A stretch of 6,342 nucleotides of DNA, taken from the NCBI GenBank assembly GCA_905479595.1, contig CAJQND010000373.1:1-6342 (forward strand), written 5' to 3'. The stretch comes from an uncultured Hyphomicrobiales bacterium (GTDB lineage Bacteria > Pseudomonadota > Alphaproteobacteria > Rhizobiales > CAJQND01). This document shows positions 1 to 5,324 of this stretch, piece after piece (within the stretch, counting starts at the first letter, position 1; each line of letters begins with the position of its first letter). Below the pieces are notes generated by a model, which did no database searches, was not told the DNA's origin, and saw only the letters and a list, made by a program, of their open reading frames with translations. A program made the position numbers and the translations under genes.

Positions 1-841
1 AAGCAATGGCGAAGACCGCAAACGCAAGTGCACCAATAACCGTTGCGGTGTCACCCTGGCTGGACGTTGAAAGGCTACTGCCCCAGCTGGCAAGGTTCTC
101 AGCCAAACCTTGCAGGCGTTCATCGAACATTTTTGGCAACGCGAATGTGGTGGATTGAAAAATGATGGACGAGACAGCCGTTGTCAGGAAGACTATTGCT
201 GAAACCCGTATCAACAATGCCCTATGAGAGGCGCTCATGGTCGCATCTTTAACCGGGGCCACAGCCTTCGGTTTCGCATGTTCAGCACGAATGCCATCCC
301 AGCGCAAAACCAGATAGACCACCCCCAGAGCTATCGAGAATATCCCCGGCAAGACGAACGCCATGCGCCAGCCGCCATTGTCGATCATATAGCCGGTAAT
401 CAACGCCGCACTGGCAACACCAAGATTACCCCACACCCCGTTCGTGGCGATGCGCATGCCCGTATTGCGCCACTTCATTGTGACAATCGCCAAGCCTACA
501 GGATGGTAGATCGCCGCGAATACGCCAATCAGGAACAACCCGATACCGATCTGCATGGGAGATGCGGCAAAGCTGGTGAAAATTGCCGCTATCCCGATGC
601 CGATGAAAAAGATGCACATCATTCCATCGCGGCTCCATTTGTCTGCAAGCCACCCGGCAGGCAGTGCAAATACCCCGAAGGCAAAAAAACCAGGGGTCGC
701 ATATGCCAGCAACTCCGCGTACCCGATGCCCCATTCCCGGTACAGCGCCAGTGCCGCAACAGTTGCGAAAACAAGCATAAAAAGATGGTCCAGAAAGTGG
801 CCAATATTGAGCAGCAGAAAATATAATCGATCCCGGGTCAT
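1..841 (-). CDS. Major facilitator superfamily exporter, Fsr (fosmidomycin resistance)-like, 3' end outside window
   Basis: An uninterrupted minus-strand frame gives 280 residues starting MTRDRLYFLL and runs off the window at base 1, so the C-terminal third (MFS proteins are usually about 400 residues) is missing. It is a hydrophobic inner-membrane protein. Helix 1 contains GHFLDHLFMLVF (residues 14-25). An MFS loop 2-3 motif, GWLADKWSRD, lies at 63-72, and a YHPVG motif at 112-116 resembles the Fsr-type exporters. About six helices are followed by a polar central loop around 181-205, and a further helix starts near 209. Start choice: CGAGG (848-852) sits 6 nt before the ATG at 841. In-frame ATGs at 847 and 874 lack a usable ribosome site. 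Expected role is proton-driven efflux of a small compound; the substrate cannot be read from sequence. The divergent AraC-type gene is the likely regulator. Family is fairly sure, substrate unknown. Confidence 0.88.
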   Translation of the reverse strand, partial: MTRDRLYFLLLNIGHFLDHLFMLVFATVAALALYREWGIGYAELLAYATPGFFAFGVFALPAGWLADKWSRDGMMCIFFIGIGIAAIFTSFAASPMQIGIGLFLIGVFAAIYHPVGLAIVTMKWRNTGMRIATNGVWGNLGVASAALITGYMIDNGGWRMAFVLPGIFSIALGVVYLVLRWDGIRAEHAKPKAVAPVKDATMSASHRALLIRVSAIVFLTTAVSSIIFQSTTFALPKMFDERLQGLAENLASWGSSLSTSSQGDTATVIGALAFAVFAIA

Positions 842-907
842 CGCCATCCTCGTTCCACGCGCTACCTTTTTCATTTGCAATTTAGCACTGGCCGTAGAAC
901 GATGTAA

Positions 908-936
908 TGCCAATTTTCATCGAATTTCTGCCAATT
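908..936. promoter_or_regulatory. Candidate operator: direct repeat TGCCAATT x2 between divergent transporter and regulator
   Basis: The octamer TGCCAATT occurs at 908-915 and again at 929-936, exactly 21 bp start to start. That is two turns of the helix and places both copies on the same DNA face. AraC-family proteins carry two helix-turn-helix units and often bind direct repeats with this spacing, so this is a plausible site for the adjacent regulator. It lies just upstream of the regulator ATG (953) and 67 bp or more from the transporter start (841). I see no strong sigma-70 promoter. A weak pair TTTAGC (881-886) and TGTAAT (903-908), spaced 16 bp, could drive the regulator and would place the repeats over its initiation region. 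The repeat is seen directly; its function is inferred. Confidence 0.35.
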
Positions 937-952
937 GTACGAGAACGAGTTC

Positions 953-1747
953 ATGAGTGATACGACTGACAATGCGCCACGCAGCACCGAGCCATCAGAT
1001 TTTCAGAAACTTCCGCAACCAATCGGCGTAATGGCAAAAAGTTTTGCAGATGGTTCCAACATTCCGTTGCATCACCATGACCGCGATCAGCTTCTTTATG
1101 CCATTCGCGGGGTCATGCGCCTTAGAACAGAGCAGGAAGCCTGGGTCGTCCCGCCTGATCGCGCTGTATACATTCCAGCCAATACACCGCACGCAGTTAG
1201 CATGCATGGCATCGTTGACATGCGTACCTTGTATATTGCTGCTGGGCCGTCCCGCACCCATGATCAATCGTTGCGCGTTCTTGCGGTTTCCAGCCTGCTG
1301 CGCGAGCTGATCCTCGCCCTGAGCGAGGAGCCCATTGATTATGATATTAAAAGCCGTGGTGGCCTTATCGCAGGACTAATCGAGTTGGAGGTTGGGCGCG
1401 CGCGTGAACTCTCCCTCAGCGTTCCACTGCCACGTGACCCGAGACTTCAGCGCCTCTGCGCAGCCATCCTGGCGAACCCGGCAGATCGTAAAACCCTTGA
1501 CGAATGGTCCGCAATTGCTGGTGCCTCCCCGCGCACATTAGCGCGATTGTTTGAACGAGATGTCGCCATGAACTTCAACAAATGGCGTCAGCGCATACGC
1601 TTTCACAACGCCCTTGAAGCACTATCTCGTGGGAACCCTATTTCCCGTGTCGCAAAACAAAACGGATATCAAAGCGCCAGCGCCTTTTCAGCAGCATTCA
1701 CCAAAGAAATGGGCATCGCACCGTCTAAAGTCTCACGAGATAGCTAG
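953..1747 (+). CDS. AraC-family transcriptional regulator with N-terminal cupin (NimR-like)
   Basis: A 264-residue cytoplasmic DNA-binding regulator. Residues 20-95 form a cupin sensor domain, with the metal-type cluster HHHDRDQLLYA at 40-50 and PPDRAVYIPANTPHAV at 67-82. Residues 165-262 are the double helix-turn-helix domain. The first unit is around TLDEWSAIAGASPRTLARLF (181-200). The second is around 230-258 and includes ISRVAKQNGYQSASAF and the family-typical end MGIAPSK. Length and domain order match the NimR/YeaM-like branch, whose members are known to sit divergently to an MFS exporter. The same arrangement is seen here with the gene ending at 841. An in-frame TTG at 935 would add six residues; I prefer the ATG at 953, although the ribosome site (GAGAACGAG, 941-949) is weak. 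It ends 20 bp from the convergent transglycosylase gene. Likely role is control of the exporter and of itself; the effector is unknown. Confidence 0.9.
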   Translation: MSDTTDNAPRSTEPSDFQKLPQPIGVMAKSFADGSNIPLHHHDRDQLLYAIRGVMRLRTEQEAWVVPPDRAVYIPANTPHAVSMHGIVDMRTLYIAAGPSRTHDQSLRVLAVSSLLRELILALSEEPIDYDIKSRGGLIAGLIELEVGRARELSLSVPLPRDPRLQRLCAAILANPADRKTLDEWSAIAGASPRTLARLFERDVAMNFNKWRQRIRFHNALEALSRGNPISRVAKQNGYQSASAFSAAFTKEMGIAPSKVSRDS

Positions 1748-1767
1748 GCTACTTCCTGTCAGCCTCC

Positions 1768-2970
1768 CTAAAGCTTTCGCAGCAGCGCCGCATCGGGGTA
1801 GGAATCAGCTGGCAAGCCCAGGCGGATTTGTTCTGCTTTGACCGCCGCTCTTGTGCCAGCGCCCAGAATGCCATCGATTTTGCCCACATCATAGCCTTTG
1901 CGTTGCAGCTTGGCTTGCAGCTGTTTCATCTGCTTTTGATTGAGGGGAACAACCTTGCCATTACCGGCGCGCACTTTGCCAGCGCCTGCCAGACGGGTGC
2001 CAAAATAAGCTGCGGTGGTGGCGTAGGTGAGGGATTCATTCCAGGTCAGATAGACCTTGGTAAAATTGTGATAGGCCAGAAATGCAGGTCCGTTGCGCCC
2101 CATGGGCAGCAGTAATGAGGCCTTGCGTTTGTCGGCGCGGATTTTCTTACCGCTCACAGACTTAACGCCCCATTTGGCCCATTGGGCGCGCGGATGGGCA
2201 ATGGCAATATCGGCCTGCGACCAGTCCATGCGGCTTGGCACACGTACTTCCTGTAGCCACGGTTGCCCGGCCTTCCAGCCGTGTTTGCGCAATAAATTGG
2301 CACTTGAGGCCATGGCATCGGGTATTGAGCGTATCAGGTCGACACGCCCATTGCCGTCAAAATCCACGCCTGATTCCAGATAGTCCGATGGCAGGAACTG
2401 CATTTGTCCCAGTTCACCAGCCCAAGCACCGACCATATCTGAACTGCGCAAATCACCACGCTGGATGATCCGCAATGCGTCCAATAATTGCGGGCGGAAC
2501 AGCTCTGGACGCCGGCAATCAAACGCCAGGGTCGCGAGTGACCTCTTGGTGTTGAAATTACCCTGAAAGCCGCCAAAGTCGGTTTCCAACCCCCAAAACG
2601 CCACCAGCACAGCGCCGGGCACACCGTATTTTTTCTCAACACTGCGGAATGTCGATGCGTGTTTCTTCAGCCGCTGGCGACCACCATTAATGCGATTATT
2701 GCTGATAATGCGCGCGGCAAACTTCAAGAACGGCAGGGAGAACACACCCTGCTTGCGGTCAAATGCAATAACCTTCTTGTCGTAGGTGATGCCTTTCAAG
2801 GCCGACGAGATAATATTGCTGGGAATACCACTGGCCGCAGCCTCTTTTTTGAAACCGCGCATCCAAGTGTCAAAATTTCCACCGCATTGTGCAGCAAATG
2901 CTTGTCCGCCAAATGTCAGACTTATCGCAATGGCTCCAGCTGCCAGCGCACTTCTTTTCCCAATCCGCAT
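1768..2970 (-). CDS. Secreted lytic murein transglycosylase, MltB family (GH103) with C-terminal peptidoglycan-binding domain
   Basis: A 400-residue periplasmic enzyme that cleaves the MurNAc-GlcNAc bond of peptidoglycan with formation of 1,6-anhydroMurNAc. Residues 1-26 are a Sec signal peptide (basic MRIGKR, hydrophobic core, AFA before the cut). There is no lipobox, so it should be soluble, unlike E. coli MltB. The catalytic domain spans about 30-325. The motif VAFWGLETDFGGFQGNF (123-139) holds the expected catalytic acid Glu129. GELGQMQFLPSDY (185-197) and AYHNFTKVYLTWN (299-311) line the sugar groove in this family. DFDGNGRVD (203-211) resembles the calcium loop of Slt35. Residues 343-400 form a PG_binding_1 domain (LQAKLQRKGYDVGKIDGILG). 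GGAGAA (2976-2981) lies 5 nt before the ATG. The gene is divergent from the DUF123 gene and convergent with the AraC-type gene. It is probably involved in cell-wall turnover. Confidence 0.94.
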   Translation of the reverse strand: MRIGKRSALAAGAIAISLTFGGQAFAAQCGGNFDTWMRGFKKEAAASGIPSNIISSALKGITYDKKVIAFDRKQGVFSLPFLKFAARIISNNRINGGRQRLKKHASTFRSVEKKYGVPGAVLVAFWGLETDFGGFQGNFNTKRSLATLAFDCRRPELFRPQLLDALRIIQRGDLRSSDMVGAWAGELGQMQFLPSDYLESGVDFDGNGRVDLIRSIPDAMASSANLLRKHGWKAGQPWLQEVRVPSRMDWSQADIAIAHPRAQWAKWGVKSVSGKKIRADKRKASLLLPMGRNGPAFLAYHNFTKVYLTWNESLTYATTAAYFGTRLAGAGKVRAGNGKVVPLNQKQMKQLQAKLQRKGYDVGKIDGILGAGTRAAVKAEQIRLGLPADSYPDAALLRKL

Positions 2971-2975
2971 AAATG

Positions 2976-2981
2976 TTCTCC
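2976..2981 (-). promoter_or_regulatory. Ribosome binding site of the transglycosylase gene
   Basis: On the minus strand this reads GGAGAA, a close Shine-Dalgarno match, 5 nt before the ATG at 2970. It supports that start over an out-of-frame ATG that overlaps the same sequence. Confidence 0.7.
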
Positions 2982-3097
2982 ATAAAAATCGATTCGCTCG
3001 ATCATGTTTGGCAAAAATGGCAGCTTTGCGTCTGATTTTGAAGGGGAATTTTCGCGGAGCGTATGCGCATGGACAAAAACCGCACTATGATGCGCAC

Positions 3098-3538
3098 ATG
3101 CGCTCGCAAATCCCCATTCCCGGAGCCCTGACCCGCGCCTTGCGCAAAGCGGGAATTCCAACGCCGCAAGATGCCCCGTCGCAACTGGGCGGCAGCTATT
3201 TGTTATGTATGCATCTGAATGACTGCGTGAGCGTGTCCTATGGTGCCCACAAGGACAAACCGCTTTCGCCCGGTTGGTACATTTATGCCGGAAGCGCCTA
3301 TGGCCCCGGCGGCCTTCGCGCCCGCATCTCCCGGCATTTGCGCAAAGAAAAGCCAATACACTGGCATGTGGACCAACTCACATCACAATCTGAAATCCAA
3401 GCCATCGCCTTACCCGGCGCAAACGAATGCGACCTTGTGGTCCGGCTCCTCGATAGCGGTGCTTTCACAGTGCCAGCCAAGGGTTTTGGCAGCACAGACT
3501 GCCGAAATTGCGAGAGCCATTTGCTGGCTTACGCATAG
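3098..3538 (+). CDS. DUF123 / COG1833 GIY-YIG-like (Uri superfamily) protein
   Basis: A 146-residue protein of the DUF123 family, distantly related to GIY-YIG nucleases and found alone or linked to endonuclease III in other organisms; no function is firmly established. GSYLL (32-36) and PGWYIYAGSAYGPGGLRARI (58-77) stand in for the GIY and YIG strands, with Arg74 in the usual place. HWHVD (88-92) follows. An Asn-Glu-Cys (109-111) and the C-terminal GFGSTDCRNCESHL (129-142) give a Cys-x2-Cys-x2-His cluster that could bind metal. The complete family core starts near residue 30. The ATG at 3098 lacks a clear ribosome site. An in-frame ATG at 3017 would add 27 residues, but that extension does not look like family sequence. 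It is divergent from the transglycosylase gene, with 127 bp between the starts, and convergent with the sulfatase. Confidence 0.85.
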   Translation: MRSQIPIPGALTRALRKAGIPTPQDAPSQLGGSYLLCMHLNDCVSVSYGAHKDKPLSPGWYIYAGSAYGPGGLRARISRHLRKEKPIHWHVDQLTSQSEIQAIALPGANECDLVVRLLDSGAFTVPAKGFGSTDCRNCESHLLAYA

Positions 3539-3573
3539 CTACGATCCAAGCGCTTCAAAACACCAGTTGACGT

Positions 3574-3603
3574 TACCGGCAGAGCGATCAAACTCTGCCG
3601 GTA
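3574..3603. terminator. Hairpin between convergent genes, possible bidirectional terminator
   Basis: A perfect 11-bp inverted repeat, TACCGGCAGAG (3574-3584) and CTCTGCCGGTA (3593-3603), encloses an 8-nt loop. It lies in the 75-bp gap between the stop codons of the DUF123 gene and the sulfatase, where a shared terminator is expected. Neither side has a run of T after the stem, so it is not a textbook intrinsic terminator. It may act as an RNA 3'-end stabiliser or work with Rho. Confidence 0.55.
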
Positions 3604-3613
3604 GTATCCTCAA

Positions 3614-5125
3614 TTACTGATTGATCTGAATGCCCTGCTTTTTGAGCAGCGGAGCAATTTCCTGTATCGCTCTGAAGCGGTCTATCGTCAGAGGACCCGA
3701 CGTTGCATCAGATTGCATTTTCCGGGGTGGGTATTTCTTGTAGCCTTCAATGACCTTACCCAGGAGCTCCATGAAGAATGGTGCCGTCCAGGTGTTTTCG
3801 CGCCCACTTGTCATGAAGATGTCATAGCGCTCCTGGGGGTCTTCCCATAGGTTATAAATCTGCGGCACCGTGGCTACATACTTGCTGGCGCCACGCCAGC
3901 CCAATTGCGGAGCTGGTGCATCTGATCCGGCAATTGCGCCATTGTCGCCGCGCATATTGAACACAGCCTTCCAGGCTCCAAGCCGGATTGCACCGGGGGC
4001 CAGTTCCTGCTCGGTAAAATAGAACCAATGCTTGCGCGTCCAGGTGCCCTCGCCAAACAATACCGGGGCCATGTCGTGACTATCGAAAATCATAACGACA
4101 CCCTCACGGTCCTTAGTAGGCAACTCAACGCCGGCAACATGGGCGAATGTCGCCATCAAGTCCAAACCACCCGCGACATCAGAGGATTTTGAATCTGCTT
4201 CGATCTTGCCTTTCCACTTGAAGAAAGCTGGCACCCGCCAGCCGCCATCGCGGTCTGTACCCTTGGTACCGCGGAACGGTGTCATGCCCGCATCGGGATG
4301 CACATCCTGCCAGGCACCATTATCAACTGTGTAGACAATGAGAGTGTTGTCCTCGATCCCGAGTTCCTTGATTTTCTTGAGGATTGCACCAGTGTGGAAA
4401 TCCAGTTCCACAACCTTGTCACCGTACTTGTTCTTTACCGCCGACTTACCAACAAAATCTTTCGACGGCAGGTTGGGCTGATGGTTGGCAGCCCAATTGA
4501 TCGACATGAAAAAGGGCTTGCCGGCCTTGGACAGACGTTCCAGTTCGGCAACTGACTTTTGCTGTGTAACAACGTCGAGATTGGCAAGGTCTTCCGGCGT
4601 CATATCCTTCATCGAAAGCACTTCTTTAGCTTTCCCACCCGCGACGCCTTCAAGAATGCCAATCGTCGAGTCTAGGAAGAATTTGCGCTGCGCGGGTGTT
4701 TCCTGAGGATTGAACTGCGGCATCGCATAGGTGAACGCATTTAGATGATAGAGAAATGTGTTCTCCATTTTGTCATAACCATGGGCGATCGGCATCGCGT
4801 AATCGGACTCACCCAAATGCCATTTGCCAGCGAAGTAGGTGTTGTAACCGCCTTGTTTAAGTATCGACGCCAGCGTCCATTCAGCTGCAGGTAATCCGCC
4901 GCCTTGTCCTTGAAATGCCACCGTCGTCATTCCTGAACGGTTCGGAATGCGTCCGGTTTGCATGGCCGCACGCCCCGGCGTGCAGGATGCCTGGGCATAA
5001 AAGTCCGTAAACATCATGCCCTCTTTGGCCAGCCGGTCGAGATTTGGAGTGTCCATACCACGCGCCTTACCGCCATGATACGCACCCAGATCCCAATATC
5101 CTGTGTCATCAGAAACGATCATCAC
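3614..5125 (-). CDS. Sulfatase (arylsulfatase, PF00884 type), catalytic part; 5' end interrupted by an in-frame stop
   Basis: The open catalytic part is 503 residues if counted from GTG 5125. It belongs to the formylglycine sulfatases, which hydrolyse sulfate esters; the substrate is not evident. Visible motifs are the metal-binding SDD (5-7) and the signature SCTPGRAAMQTG (47-58), in which Cys48 would become formylglycine and Arg52 is conserved. They continue with GKWHLGE (100-106, Lys101 and His103), NHQPN (214-218, His215), TVDNGAW (266-272, Asp268 and Asn269) and FRGTKG (284-289, Lys288). Every expected active-site residue is present. The GTG start has no ribosome site and cuts into the first beta strand: in-frame codons upstream read GSKPNI and belong to the fold. 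Upstream of these, a TAA at 5153-5155 separates the domain from a same-frame signal peptide. The protein was therefore built as a secreted enzyme of about 532 residues. Whether it is now made is uncertain. Confidence 0.9.
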   Translation of the reverse strand: MMIVSDDTGYWDLGAYHGGKARGMDTPNLDRLAKEGMMFTDFYAQASCTPGRAAMQTGRIPNRSGMTTVAFQGQGGGLPAAEWTLASILKQGGYNTYFAGKWHLGESDYAMPIAHGYDKMENTFLYHLNAFTYAMPQFNPQETPAQRKFFLDSTIGILEGVAGGKAKEVLSMKDMTPEDLANLDVVTQQKSVAELERLSKAGKPFFMSINWAANHQPNLPSKDFVGKSAVKNKYGDKVVELDFHTGAILKKIKELGIEDNTLIVYTVDNGAWQDVHPDAGMTPFRGTKGTDRDGGWRVPAFFKWKGKIEADSKSSDVAGGLDLMATFAHVAGVELPTKDREGVVMIFDSHDMAPVLFGEGTWTRKHWFYFTEQELAPGAIRLGAWKAVFNMRGDNGAIAGSDAPAPQLGWRGASKYVATVPQIYNLWEDPQERYDIFMTSGRENTWTAPFFMELLGKVIEGYKKYPPRKMQSDATSGPLTIDRFRAIQEIAPLLKKQGIQINQ

Positions 5126-5152
5126 AATATTGGGCTTTGACCCATATGTGGC

Positions 5153-5242
5153 TTAAGATTTATGGTCTTCAGCACCGTGAGCAACAGAAAAAGACCCAAG
5201 CAAAGAAAGCGACACTGCCGCTGGAAGTAAATAATTTTTCAA
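5153..5242 (-). pseudogene. Broken 5' end of the sulfatase gene: signal peptide ending in an in-frame TAA
   Basis: Reading from TTG at 5242 in the same frame as the sulfatase gives 29 codons and then TAA (5153-5155). The peptide starts MKNYLLPAAVSLSLLGS and continues FSVAHGAEDHKS. It has a basic start, a hydrophobic core and an Ala-His-Gly cut site near residue 23, a typical Sec signal peptide. AAAAGGG (5251-5257) lies 8 nt upstream of the TTG and can serve as ribosome site. The codons after the TAA read ATYGSKPNIVMIVSDD without further interruption, joining smoothly to the sulfatase fold. A single base change would restore one continuous gene from 5242 to 3614. A disabled gene, a sequencing error, or readthrough are possible; the first two are more likely. 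Confidence 0.7.
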
Positions 5243-5250
5243 TTTCCCAA

Positions 5251-5257
5251 CCCTTTT
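5251..5257 (-). promoter_or_regulatory. Candidate ribosome binding site for the original sulfatase TTG start
   Basis: The minus strand reads AAAAGGG, 8 nt before TTG 5242, within an A-rich leader. No in-frame ATG exists between here and the acyl-CoA dehydrogenase stop, so TTG is the best original start. The 82-bp gap to the upstream gene shows no hairpin and no convincing promoter, so separate transcription or readthrough from the upstream gene cannot be decided. Confidence 0.45.
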
Positions 5258-5324
5258 GTATTTTGTTTTCTGTTTAATTACATAGGTTACTACGCAAGTT
5301 TATCTTTCATCGATCACCCCCAGC

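Noticed and set aside
935..952. TTG at 935 as the start of the AraC-type regulator
   Set aside because: It overlaps the second repeat of the candidate operator and has no better ribosome site. ATG 953 gives a normal family length.
224..956. Overlapping plus-strand frames and short minus-strand frames in this region
   Set aside because: Their translations are polar and Cys/His/Arg-rich with no family resemblance, and they lie opposite or out of frame to the clear MFS transporter frame. They are shadows.
2988..3002. Small palindrome ATCGA-ttcgc-TCGAT between the divergent transglycosylase and DUF123 genes
   Set aside because: The arms are only 5 bp and no second copy was seen. It could be an operator, but chance occurrence is likely.
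2786..3097. Upstream in-frame extension of the DUF123 gene, up to 104 extra residues
   Set aside because: It would overlap the start of the divergent transglycosylase gene and adds no sequence resembling the family. The core is complete from ATG 3098.
5153..5155. Selenocysteine or pyrrolysine recoding of the stop
   Set aside because: The codon is TAA, which neither system uses, and no recoding hairpin was recognised.
5153..5242. A free 29-residue secreted peptide gene or toxin
   Set aside because: It is a typical signal peptide, in frame with and directly before a sulfatase that lacks one, so a broken sulfatase 5' end is the simpler reading.
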